From positions 1-64,000 of the forward strand of contig KN834819.1 in assembly GCA_000827265.1 (NCBI GenBank): a stretch of 64,000 bases of DNA. Direction: 5' to 3'. Below the pieces are notes generated by a model. That model ran no database searches and had not been told where the DNA came from. It saw nothing but the letters and a program-made list of their open reading frames with translations. The position numbers and the translations under genes were made by a program. Below are positions 35,880 through 50,058 of this stretch, piece after piece (position 1 is the first letter of the stretch; each line of letters opens with the position of its first letter). The stretch comes from Collybiopsis luxurians FD-317 M1 (taxonomy: Eukaryota; Basidiomycota; Agaricomycetes; Agaricales; Omphalotaceae).

Positions 35880-36577
35880 TCAAAGGATCGCGTACACGTA
35901 CAACATTGACGCGTAGACTTGAAGCAGCGCTTCGTGATCTTCGTGATCTTTCCGGACGTCCGTGAGTGCGTCCGATTTTGAGAGACGAGGGTAAGATCTT
36001 ACAAGCGTGTGGAGCTAAACTCAAATCGGGGAACATTTGGTGGATGCCCTGAATGCTGGGCAAACGGTGAGTAGGTTGAATAGGTGGGAGAGACTGGCTG
36101 ATAGATTCTCCAGTGCTGCTTGCCTCGAGGGTGATTAGACGAGGGAAAAGTATAGAGAGAACAGTCAATCAGTAATATCAGCCTCACCTCTGCTCACCGC
36201 CTCGCGGAGTTTTCGAGATAGAGGATTGGATTGAACTCTAAGCTTTCAACGTGAATAGCAAACACGGAACAAAGGTTATGACGTCGAGATAATACCTTGG
36301 GTGCGGAGTTGTACAATTGACACTCCGCATTGAAATCATGATCAACAAAGAGGGCGTGTTCTGAGCGTTGAACAAGTGTCATTAAGCTTATCGATCTCTC
36401 GTCCACGGCTTTTTCGTCGCCAACGTCCTACAGCCACACTTACCGCGCGGTGCGAATATGAAACAGCTCATCGATGAACGTGTGCGGTGCGGGGTTGCAG
36501 GCACCCGGGAGCCGGTAGCTGCTTATCCGTACCCACAACCTTTCGCAGTCCTTGATATCGAGAGAAATAGGCATCAT
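35880..36577 (-). CDS. Possible small protein of unknown function (134 aa)
   Basis: Four minus-strand segments join through GT-AG introns of 48, 172 and 73 nt into one frame ending in TGA: 36577-36444, 36395-36296, 36123-36003 and 35929-35880. The first segment (MMPISLDIKDCERLWVRISS..) and the second look coding, with balanced residues and no low complexity. The last two are less certain. I recognise no domain, signal peptide or membrane segment. A longer alternative structure is possible. Confidence rests on frame continuity alone. Confidence 0.4.
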
Positions 36578-37349
36578 GTCGAAATACCTTGAGCCTGGTC
36601 GTCAACTCTCAGTAACAATGAGGCTTTTGAGTAGACCCCATGGGGATGGGTTCCTTTGAAAACGTCATTATTGGCCATATCGTCGGGCCGCATATACTTG
36701 TTTCATCTCCATCATCTCTGTCCGATGCTACGACTGACTCTTCCCTGAATTCGACGAATAGGCGAGCTTTCGGGTCTTGGCTCTGGCTGAAGCAAATTGA
36801 AGGAAAGAAAGTGATATTCTCCTCCTTTTTTATTATTTTTTTTCTTGACATTCGGTGAATAGCCTAACCCTCGAGATATGATCCCTGGTGACTGAATTCG
36901 TTCTCCCGGGTTTGTATTCAGTTGTGTAATGCCTGGAAAACACGAGAAGATTTCTGAAAGTGGTAAGTGGATCAAATTACCAAAAAGATAAACCAAACCG
37001 AGGCGGTGCGGTTTACTGCCGGATCGATTCGTCCGCTGCTCTGACCTTCACAACTATAAATTCATCAAGGATGAACTGGTCCTTTCTCTCTGTCGACCTC
37101 CCTTTTGAGCAACGATCTGGGCATCTTCTACCTGCTCTTTGAGCGTACTATACACCTTGACTCTTTCACTATATGATGGCCCGCATCGGCGACTCTACGA
37201 GAATCTGGGAAGTCAATATTCACTGGCCTTTGTACAGTCAGTGCTCTGTTTGGGACGGACGAGGCGTTGATATATGGGAGTGCATAGTGGAGCGTAAGTA
37301 GTATAAACATGACGTTCGTACTTCAGTTCTTATGGTTCTTTGCTTTTAG
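36578..37349. other. Intergenic, no supported gene
   Basis: Short frames only; a weak coding-like stretch near 37185-37290 could belong to the decayed exon downstream. Confidence 0.4.
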
Positions 37350-37930
37350 ACTTCTCCAAAGTTGGCACTCAGCCTCCTAATCCCCATTACTGGAGATATC
37401 TTGCTCGAAGGTGAACAGGATATGTCCGAGATATATTCTCACAAACCCACAACCCCCACGAAACATTTGATCCTTTCAAGTCTTTCGCTCACGGTGTACT
37501 ATCTATGAGCCACATCCCTTCCCTACGACCTTCCCCTTCCCTCATACTCAACTCTCCATGACGCTGTCTACGCTGGATCTCATAACTTGTTCATGGACCA
37601 TACATACATGTCCCAGTGCGCCATGGCTATATTCGAGACCATGCTGCTGCCCTACTGGGTGCGGACGAATGGCGCCCCGCGAGTCGCAATTGGGAGTAAC
37701 AATTGCGTGTGTCGTTGGTATACCGTATACTGTTTTTCGTTTGGGTTTTCTAGAGGGCATAAGGGTTGGGTTTCGCGCTGGCGCATGCTCAATCCTTTCC
37801 CCTTGTGTATATGTGCTGTTGTTCTTTCTTCGGGTCTTGCTTTGCTGGTGATTGCTGAACATTTTGGGCTCTATTCGTTGCTTACACGATGGACGGATGT
37901 TTCTATGGATACGGTACCTACATTGCACTT
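37350..37930 (+). pseudogene. Decayed exon of a multi-pass membrane protein
   Basis: After an acceptor-like TTTTAG a single frame stays open for about 190 codons except for one TGA at 37506-37508. It reads as coherent protein on both sides of the stop: LSLLIPITGDILLEGE and SEIYSHKPTTPTKH before it, HDAVYAGSHN, MDHTYMSQCAMAIFETML and a hydrophobic CAVVLSSGLALLVIAE after it. I do not recognise the family. No clean intron removes the stop. It could be a recently dead gene, a sequencing error or a stop within an unusual intron. Confidence 0.45.
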
Positions 37931-40900
37931 AAATTATTACATTTTTTTCATTATTTTTTTTATCTGAAGCGACGTTGGACAAGACCCTCGAAATGTCCCA
38001 TCTCGACGTGGATTCTGTCTACGTCATTGAGTGCGTCATAGTTCTTCCCTTGGTCCTTCGTATAAACCACGGGTGAACCAGCTCACTGTCAAAGTCAAGA
38101 AAAGATATTGGTTCTCAAGTGAATTGTACAGCACTAGGAATGTCGGAAACTTATCAGTTTCGCCCATTCAAGTCACCAATAGTGAGAGTACATGTGCCCA
38201 TTCCCAAGTATATGTACTATGCGAACCCTTCGCAGATGACTGCAACATACGATCATCAAGGGTATCTGTCCAGCGTCTTCAACTGGAGTGCTATCTTCGT
38301 CCACTCACCTTGTTACCGGCGACCCGTTCTCCCGTCCGTCGAGCTTCTTCGCTCGATAAGATTTACACCCTCGATTTCTGAACCACCACAGCTTACTTGA
38401 CAGCATCCCTTATACCGGGGTCGGATTCGGACTGCCAATGCAAATTCTTTTCCGTCCTTACCTCCGCTTATCTCGAAAGTCCCCTTTGGCACTAGCAAGA
38501 CAGCTGAGATCAACATACTTATTCACCCGTAACTGATAGTTTGACAACTATCACCGAACTAAGTATACCAGGGAAGCGCAGCCAAAGGCTTACAATGGAA
38601 CACTGGGGAAACATTAAGCGTACGGTTCGTGTGTGTATTTGGGTCCAAGAAAAGAAAGAAATCATAAGCGAATGATTCGTTCGTACTTTTCCAAATGCCG
38701 ATCCCTCAGGCTTCACTTCTTGGAACCTTCATTACCCGCATCCCACCCGCACCCGCACCCCACTTTCTTTCGGAATCTTAACTCTTCGCGATTCGTGGCG
38801 AGTAATTTGGACCCCGTCGCATACGGCCTCGGGGGTGGCAACGAGCCGCCCATCTTCCAACTTTTGATACAAAAAGTGGCAGGACGTGGGTATGTTCTCT
38901 CGCTTTCGTCGAAATTTCGGTATACCGAGTGTTCCAACTTTGTTCCTCTCGATTCTCCCTTTCTTGAACATTGCAACTCCGACCTTTCAGTCTACTTTGT
39001 ATGTACATGACAGGAATTTCCACTAGCCAGATTGCAACCGTACGAGCCGATGAAGTGGTGTCCGATGGTCATGCTTTTCCATATGGAACTCAGGCTGGCG
39101 GCGGCGAATCGCGAAAAAAAAAAACCTTTGTTGGAGCGTTTTCTTAAGGATGTATGGACAGTGACTCGGTGTGCAGATTGGTTAGCTATGTACGTATGTA
39201 CGTATGCTCCCGAATGAAGGGAGGGAAGGGACCGATTTCATTTCATGGTCTATTTCACCCGCAACTTCGTTACCGACGCTTGTCAATGGCGGGACCGACC
39301 CTATACGACTTGGTCGGACGTCTTTCGACGTGGCGTGTCGCTTGCCAGCTCGATTCTCAGCTTGACTCTTTGCTAGTACGCGGTTCAAGCGCGTGGTACT
39401 CAGTAGCAACCATTGCTCCCGCGGCGACCACTCGGGTCGTTGCTTGACTGTTTCGCTGGGGTAAAGGGAGGCCAATCGAAGCGAAACCGACACCTGTCCA
39501 GTGTCCATCTTCTCTCTCATGCCCTATCTGTACATAATGCATATGCACATCTCCTTCGTTCTCTTTGCATCTATACTTACCGGACTCTCAAAAAAAGCCA
39601 ATGCGAACATTTGATATGTCAACTGTCGAATTTGGCTTTTTCTTTTTTAACATGATCGACTTCTGAATCGAATCAAGACAATCAAGTTTGATATACGTAT
39701 ACCTATACGTATACCTTCTAAAACCCTTTACTTGGAATCTTGGCTGGCGAAGAGCGACCGACTGCGATGAAGAGCTATGTATAACTTATGTGTAGGGTTA
39801 ATTAGACCAGATACAGACATCACGGACGTTGCAGTCTTAGGTTGGTCTTAGGGATGCATGTACGTGAAAACGGTGAACCCGAGTTATGGTCTTCAGCGGT
39901 TAATCTATCTATCAATCAGTTTAAGGCTTGGAATCGGAGTTGGAAGAAATATATGTATTTTCTTTGGTAATGATGATTCGAACTCTGCTTAAGCAGCCGG
40001 AACCGAAATGAAACTCGCAGATTAGGCCTTTGTATATGACAGGAATTTTGCGAGAGAGTTACATATTGGTATATTGGTAAAAGAATCTTAGCGTTAGTAA
40101 CTCTTTTTTGCTGGCAGCTGGCCAAGAACTCCGTGCGGAAAAGTCAATTCTCTGGTATTAGGGCGCCCCAAAATGGCACTCTAGAATTGGAAAGAGGGAC
40201 TTTAAGATGAGTCCGTGCAGCCAGGTGCAATCCGACACTCACGCCGCGTAAGAGTTGCAATGAATATGCGACGCATATACACATCGAACTTCAGCTTCAG
40301 GTTTCACGCGTCATTGAATCTCTAACATCATAGTCTCTCGATTAATTGCCTTGCATATGCACAAAAATTACATGTACGTACAGCGAAAATTTAGGTAGTG
40401 TGTTAAATGTTGCCTGTATGGAGAACAATCGCTTAACTAAACGAAAGGTAATGATTCACTGTCATCATTTGACGTCGACATTGACGATTGAATCTACACT
40501 GTGCAGTACATATGAGCACGATTGATTAGACTAGCTTGAACAAGAAAACACTAAGTAGAGTCACAGCGCTAGCGGGAGCCCATCAGTGCAGTCCATTCAA
40601 GTCCGTTGGCAAGACGGCAACGAGCGGATTTTTCGGTGATTTGGAGAAGTATGTGCATATGTAGTATTTGCTTCAAGAACATCCCATGCATGATGCAGTA
40701 GCATTTAGTTGAGCCGCGAGTTTGAGCTTCTAGCGTACGTAGGAAAGATCCATGAGTCAACATATTCTCTGCCCGAGTGCATTGGCGCTCCAAGATTCGT
40801 ACACGTTTGAAGTGGAACTGAGCTAATCCGCATGCTGAGATGACAGGCAAACCGAACGAGTTAAATATCAGAATATCTGCGTGTACTGCACGTGTACAGC

Positions 40901-42141
40901 TAGCCCAACAATCCGTGATTTCACTAGAAGCCTATTTACACCATTTATCCAAGTCTGTGACTCGTTACGCAGATTTCGGATCATCACTCGTGATCTCGAA
41001 GGCAGGGATCGCTCCAACCCACGAGCAGAGGAGAGAGGGAGAGAAGCTTGCATACAGCCGTCGCAGGGCAGCTGCAGCTGCCGAGTTACATTAATTGGTC
41101 TCTTGACCAATATTCAACTTCTGCCAACTCGGGACATCATCAAGATAGAATCATCATGTACAAATGTTAGCGTATATGCGGATTCAGGACTGGAAAGGTT
41201 TACTGGACGCTCCTCCAGCCAGAGTGCCGTAATGTTCCGACTATCCTCCAGAAACGCGAATGCCCAATGTACTTCCGAAACGTGCAAACATCCGCGAAGA
41301 TCAGGCACCCGCATATGCCGACTGAAAGGATCAGTCAACGTATTCATCGTCCTTCCCCAACCTTCTCCCGTGCACAAGCTGGCTCGCTCCATAAGTGAAT
41401 CGAGCTGGTGGAGCCGCACGCTGCCAATGTGATGGGACAACCCAGAAAATGAGAGTAATTCGCTCAGAAAGGAAATAAAGGATCCACTCCTTCGTCAATT
41501 GAAAAAGCATGCATTTATGTATTGATTTCACGTCAAGAATGACGATAGCTCGGAGCCCTTCTGAGTTTATCGTATACATACGTACGATGAGAGTCTGAGG
41601 TCGTGGACCTTGCATATATGCGTCGATCGTGGGCCGTAAGAAATCGATCTCGGAAGAGGAGCAACGGAGTAAGGCACAGATTTGGAATCTTATTGGTATT
41701 TTTTCAAACATCGGGCGACTGCGGAGGTTCGCGGATAGATATAGATATAGATAATATTGTACCTGGAGAGAAATCTGGTCGACTCTCCGTTCCTGGTTGC
41801 TCAGCTTCGGATTGAGTTAATAGACGCAGATAACGTTGTATGCGGCTCCCAGTCTATTCAAAGCATCGCGCCAAAGATAATCGATAAAGAACAGACACGG
41901 AAGAAATGATCATATGCATACCTGGTGGTACCATTGGTACAATCCGTGCCAAAAAAGCTCAAACTCTTCATCCATCAATGTTATCCTCTGCCCCAATTCT
42001 TCGTCTCCCTAGATCCACTAACAAGTTAAACTATATATCGACGAAATCCTCCCAGAATCTGAGTGCAAGTTGCTACATAATAACAGGCTCGATAGAGAGT
42101 AAGATAAGATATGGGTAACGCATGTTGCCGCGGATCGATTA
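37931..42141. other. Gene-poor stretch, no supported gene
   Basis: The open frames at 38119-38400, 38633-39010, 40881-41432 and their reverse-strand counterparts lack domains, and their opposite strands are equally open. Simple repeats include CACCCG near 38745, ACGTATGT near 39190 and GATATA near 41738. Confidence 0.4.
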
Positions 42142-42328
42142 CAGCTCGACAAGAAAACCTAGCCCAAATTTACAACAATGACATATAATTGCCGGTCGCA
42201 CGGCTTGCTGCAAGTCTATACGAATTACGAGAGGGTTGGGGCCCGGCTGACAGCCGGCTACCGTCAGCCGCGAAGTCGGCCAATATGTCATTTTCTTTTA
42301 AATTGGCCTAGGTTTTCTTGACGAGCTG
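42142..42328. mobile_element. 187-bp MITE with long terminal inverted repeats
   Basis: The left end CAGCTCGACAAGAAAACC and the reverse complement of the right end, CAGCTCGTCAAGAAAACC, match. Similarity extends for about 50 bp with small gaps, to a shared AATGACATAT. Each end is flanked by TA, as expected for Tc1/mariner-type insertion. The GC-rich core near 42248-42272 contains its own inverted repeat. There is no coding capacity. Confidence 0.75.
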
Positions 42329-43138
42329 TAAGTAGCCGTGAATTAAGTGTATACCGGTCATTACGACTCAGAACTCAAGGGAGCTGGCAGCCAATGCTTT
42401 GGACCAGAACTTACTTGCTATGATAAGCGAACATTTTGAACAAGCAGAAATCCAGGCTGCACTTACTTGATATAGATAGCACTATCAACATACAGTATAA
42501 CGCGAGAGAGACGGCCGCCGGGAGAAGTCGCGCGGCAACACACGAGTCTGAGACTTCAGTATATGCACCACTGGTATATGTGAGCTTCTATGCAGTCCTA
42601 CATGGCTCTACAGATCGATACAGATACCGATACGGGCTACTCTATCAACTCTATGCGGCACTATGGACCGGCTTATCACCTCTACATGGTCTACGGAGCG
42701 CTACGTGGGCTTTGTACAAAGCATGCTGGAGAAGTATGAATGAATGACAAAAGGCACTGACAGAAAGATGAGAGGCAGGAGTCAGAGTGGATGAAAGTAG
42801 GAAAGAACTGCGACAGGAAATGATAGGGAAAAACCTATATTTAAAATGGGCAATGAAAGAGGATGAAGGCCAGATGGTCACACAGGTCACAACCTTAACA
42901 AGTGATACATATATATATATATGGGGAAAAAAAGACAAAGTGTCCATATGGACAGTTCCTTCATTTCATTCTGAACTTGTAGCGGCTACTACCGTATATA
43001 CATAAGTATCAAAAAATTACATATTGATCTGATAGCATCTTCCAATGGGCTCTTGAGAACTTTCATAATTCTGGATGCATTCTTCCAGAGTCTGGTTAGA
43101 CCATCATACTTGAAATTTAACCTTCCCTCTGAGGTTCT
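42329..43138. other. Intergenic, no supported gene
   Basis: Contains a short TA run near 42908; otherwise nothing recognised. Confidence 0.45.
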
Positions 43139-44453
43139 TCAATAGTCCGGGTGATGTAGAATCACTGAACAGCCGTCCATATTGACCAAGACAATTACTG
43201 CAATAGGATACCAGGCCTGGTACCAAATCTATTTATGAAGATCAGGTGCACTTGAAAAGAAGACTTGAGACTCACAGCAGAAAAAGTAAATATGGCCGAA
43301 ATAATAGCAGTAAATTCATAAAGTGCAATCTTGTTTACAGGCCCATATATATTCAGCAGGACACAGGCAGCATAGAGGACCTGTACTGTGCAATATATGG
43401 CACCAGATTCAATCAACAGAAGCAGTATATTCTGAATCCCAGTTCTTCTGTGAAATGCGCCTTGTACCATGATATGATGGTAATCCCTGCACATGGAAAA
43501 TTGTAAGTAGTGAATTCACTAGGACAAGGATTCAAGACAATTGCCAAGTCTTCCGTGCAATCAGGCCTGTTGCAGACATGTTAACAACCAGAGAAACCAC
43601 AATTGATATCCAGTCCAAAGTTGTGCTAGAGCTAGATTGTTCTACCTGGATCTCAATGTTGTCCAAGATGCAATCTGCAGTATTAATTCCTATATGGTAT
43701 CAATACAAAGGGTTTGGTGAACTCGTTATCTTTGAGTGTGTTTCTACGCACCAACATTCACAATCATGAGAAGGACAAGTGCAATCTTCAAGCGTCTTTC
43801 TTGCTGAAGCAAAACCCCAGCTCTCCACACTACAATGAGATCACTCAAAAGCACCTTGATGCCAGCAGAATCAAGCTACCGAAAGACAAAAGATTGCAGC
43901 AAACTCACAGCAATTGTTACACTCCAACTTTCCATGTATGTCAGTGGCAGTAGTTCTTGCTCTGATAATTGGATGTGAGCTTCCAGAGCCCCCTGTACCT
44001 CTGGCGTTATTCCAACAAGGACAACTAGGTCTTGTATGAGTGGGGATTTAACGGTAACAATGGTTTCCCATGTCAATGCAGTAAAAGTCATGATCAAGCA
44101 AGCGAGAAGTGTAATCCGTGCATAGGTCCAGGATTTAATTCTATCCACAATTCAACATGTGTGTGAGTTAAACATCCTTTTAAAAACTCAGCTTGGAGAT
44201 TTCTTACACTAAGATGTGAGTGGCGATAACTAGGCCTAGAATAGATACACCTAAAAAAGAAGTAATTCATTATTGGTTGCTTTCACATAAGATGGAGGAC
44301 TTTGAACAATATCAGGCTATACTTACCAAAGCCAGTTACCAACACTATTATATAAGGTATTGTGTCGAGGTAGATGGCAGTGGCATAAGAGATAATAGTT
44401 TGTTGCTCTTCAGGAGTCATGAGTAAACTCGTTATCTGCATTCTGATTTTCAT
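43139..44453 (-). CDS. Multi-TM membrane protein, divergent member of the local family
   Basis: Minus-strand segments join without a stop from ATG at 44453-44451 to TGA at 43141-43139. The translation contains TPEEQQTI near the start, repeated 20-residue hydrophobic segments, LIVVWRAGVLL, NILLLLIESGAIYC and a closing WYPIAVIVLVNMDG. These mirror LVIWRAWALW, VLWFVVESGVIFC and the final YPT.F.V segment of the four paralogs at 50-60 kb, with the same order of spans, so about seven membrane helices are expected. One intron appears to use a GC donor (near 43543). The two extra upstream methionines make the exact start uncertain (44453, 44441 or 44420). The DNA is more AT-rich than the rest of the window. 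Function unknown. Confidence 0.65.
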
Positions 44454-46591
44454 TATGGATCTTTTATATATACACCATGACTTGGTCATGATGTAATCTC
44501 TACTATTACAATCACCACATGAAAGTTTACATCTTGAGTTTACTAACACATGATGCTGCCCAAGTTTCCCTGTCCGCAATCCTAATAACTTCATGATGAT
44601 GATGATGTTGATACTAGGAGCGCTCTCTATAGCAATGATATCCTCCTGAGAACTCCATTTAGTCCTGAGAATGTGCAACATTGATCTGAATAAAAATACT
44701 GCTGAAAAGTCCAAATTACAATCATTGTTGCGAGAACTCATGAGAAATTTGAAGTTCGTGCACACCCACCCCAATGGCAAATAGTTCTAAATCTCCCAGC
44801 CTCTCCATTGACAAGACTTCATTGGGCTTTCATGGACATGCTGAGAACGAGCCTAGTTGAAATTTTGAAGACTTTATCACATGCAATGGTAATGAGGATA
44901 TTGATAGGGTTGCGTGGAACCCCCGGAGTTTCTAACCAAGGTATGTTTTGCAGGCCATCTCTGTGGGGGGGAGGTATTTTTTTACTGTTTTTTTTTTTAC
45001 CTGTCATATAATTTAAAAAAGCGCAAAATTTCCAGCCCTACCACAGCCCGTTAGCGCAGCGGCAGGCTTGAATACTCTACATCAAAACACAGTCATATAA
45101 TTGGAATTCAAAACCTCGACTCTGACTTCTGGGACCTCTACAGCTTTTGCCTTGTCCAAAATGAATGGTTTTGGTGTTTGGGCTCAATGGCTAGCCTCAT
45201 TAACAAAATCAGGCCAGAAGCATACAGATACAGATCTCCTGTATACCTAGGTTTGACTGGGGGGGTGTTGCAAGTTTGAGGAGAGATTGTGGAGTGCTGA
45301 GTGTACAGGGAGAACTTGACACACTAATGGGCTAACACTAATACATGGCAGTACACATGCCTTTTCAGTAGTGGGAAAAATTTAGTAGAACTTTCATAAT
45401 TGCCTGTCTTGGACCAGGCCCAAAATCATCGACATATAAACTCAGCATTCCATTTCATTACACACACTCATGAACAGGTCAAACCAAAGCTGAGTTGTTC
45501 TGGTCCAGCCAGCCAAGCTCCGCACAGGCCCACTCGCACTTGCCTCAAAGGGTCTCGTCGCCATCGTATAACAGAACTGCACAAAAACTGCACCAGAATT
45601 AATGGACGGATGGTAATCAAAGTGATCAGATCTGCCAACTTATGTAAACAGCATGTAGAACACGTAGGCGTAGGGCAGAGTAGGCGGGTGGGGAGGAGAG
45701 GAGGGAAAGGTGAAGGGGTGAGCGGAAGGTGGGAAAGAAAGGAGAGGAGAAGGGGAGCAGATTGGTTTGTGTGTGCGTAAGATAACATCAATATCGGTAA
45801 GTAAGGATGCATGAACTGCACAATCAGGATGAGTATTTGTGTGTTTGGATGGGAGATTTGTATACCTGAGGCGAGAAAAAACAGTGACAAGGATGGCGAG
45901 TTGGTGGGGGTTGTAAAAGTGGGGGAAGTACGGTAGATAAACGAAGCAGCGAGGCAAGTAGGTCAGGTACGATTCGGTATGTGTAAAGAAATACAGTACG
46001 TAATTCTAGAATAGATACACTAATTCTTAAAAACGTTTGAGAGTCGGGGAAGTTTTGTGGAGTCGGACGTTGGTAAGTAAACGTGGGGCCGTCGAGTGGC
46101 ATGAAAGGAAAACGACACGGATAAGGTGCCAGAAATAGGAATGGTCATGGTGTATCGGCTATTAAAAGGCCGATGACGACATGTATGTGGTTGTGTGTGG
46201 TGAAACCTGCTGCATACGAGCAGGGATCAGGGAGACTTTGAGGAGGGAGGAAGACGATCAAGCACGAACGATCAGGCGAGAAGGACTGGAGGAGATAAAA
46301 AAAAAAGTAGACGTGGAACTTGGAGCCGGGACACAGCAGCGGAGGGCGGGGCAGGGCAGCAGGAGCGGTAGGCAGCAACAGCAAGAGACGGGAACAGAGA
46401 GAGAATATGGTTAAAAAAGAAAAAGATAAAAGAAGAAAAAAATCGGCGTTGAGAGGTGAGGACACGTAACGACAGAAAAAGGAAGATGAATGAACAGCAG
46501 AAGGGAGATTTGAAAATGGCGAAAACAAGGCTGAGAGCAAGGCATGGAATTCGCCCGTTGTCCAAGGTGCGTTCTATATCTGACCGCATCC
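44454..46591. other. Intergenic; possible tRNA-derived relic; purine-rich DHH1 3' side
   Basis: At 45051-45067 TTAGCGCAGCGGCAGGC resembles a tRNA A box, and about 35 bp later GGAATTCAAAACC weakly resembles a B box. The cloverleaf does not fold, so at best it is a SINE-like relic. The GA-rich stretch at about 45660-46540 produces long frames on both strands that look like compositional artefacts. Confidence 0.3.
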
Positions 46592-48670
<2,079 letters not shown>

Positions 48671-50058
48671 GGCGCGTCTTTTTGTATGCTCCAATTCGGT
48701 TCAAAAAATCGATGCAAGTCTTTTTGAGTCTCAACTAAGGATCTCTTTTGAGGGTAAACAGAAGGTAATTGCGAGCAAAGTAGGTCGTTTTGTGGTTGAT
48801 CAACCGATTCAATGGAGGCAGAGAGCAGTGGTGTTGGTTGCACTGGGTCAAGCTGGCAATGCGTTGATGCGGCGGGCACGTGACCAGGCGCTCGGATGTA
48901 AAGTGCCACAGTGTCAAAGTCCAAGTAACGATTACCATCTTCAAAGTGTAACGCGATTGTTGAGTACAAGATGCAGATGCTCTGAACAATGAGGTCTTAT
49001 TCATTGACCCAATGATTCTTCCTTACTTGTCTGTATCGGATCATCCCCGAAAAAGCTTAGTTTCGTGCGGTACTAGGCCAAGGAAAGTAAAGCGAAATTG
49101 GGTAGGCATCCCCACCAAAGTGGTCTAGTTCCTCAGCATTTGGCTGTAAGTAAGTCTCAGGAGTAGCAGTTTGCGATATGACCGTTTTGGTAGCACTGGA
49201 GACGGCTCCAAGCCGCTGAGCCGGGGAAGCCGCGCCACGGTCCAGATGGGTGTCAGGCCCCGGCTCGAAATTCTGGTAGGAGGCAGCCGGGCCCCGGCAC
49301 ATCACTACGGGACTTTTGTTCAAAGACTCTTCATTGCCTCAGGTAAGACTAGGTATGTATTTACTAAGGCGGGGAACCGCAACAAAGATTAGTTGGGCTC
49401 CAGTTCTCTGGGGTGTGTCCGTGTGGAAGTGTCTGAGTGATATTGTCGCTTCATGTAATACTTGGGTGTATCGTATGGTAGGTGATGTTATGTGACGCGT
49501 TTGGTCAAGTCAAGAGACCTTAATAAATAAAAGAAAGGACCGGCGGGGGAAGGGGGGAGGAGAGAAGAGGGGGGCTCGCAGTAATCTCCCGTAAGCAGAC
49601 CACGATACACCCTGACGATCATGACTGATGTGTGCGTATGGCGGGCACCGGTCATTTCTCCTCCTTCATAAGAGGGAGGACGCTACGTAACTGCACTGTG
49701 GCATAAGCTCTTGCGAGACTTGGGTGACCCGTCCAGTGCTCCACATCAGTCCTATCTACCTTCTAGTTTGTACTTTACTTTTTATTGCTGCAAATTGGCT
49801 ACAAAGGTCCATGATAAGTACGTACTTGTACTGAAAGGATATACAAAGTTCTAGTTATACATTGAGGTAAGTCCTTGGATGGCTGTCCAGTGTTAACAGA
49901 CAAAATTGCAGTAAGTATGCGTGAACCAACTATCGAGTCTTTGTCCGGATTGACGTCGAACCCCTAGAGTAGAGATTCCAGAAATGCATCAAGCCAGCAG
50001 GTCTGAAGATGAACGGAGTGCGTGCTCCATTGCCATGGAAATTTTTTTCTCTCTGAAA
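48671..50058. other. Intergenic, with an element relic
   Basis: Contains the DHH1 upstream region and, at 49195-49304, a GC-rich repeat relic listed separately. No gene is supported. Confidence 0.5.
49195..49304. mobile_element. Truncated relative of the 26.0-kb GC-rich element
   Basis: Ends in GCCGGGCCCCGGCACATCAC, whose reverse complement starts GTGATGTGCCGGGGCCC, matching the terminus of the element at 26024-26463. Only one terminus is recognisable. Confidence 0.5.

Noticed and set aside
40881..41432. 183-codon plus-strand frame
   Set aside because: The opposite strand is equally open, no domain or splice support is seen and the composition is random-like.
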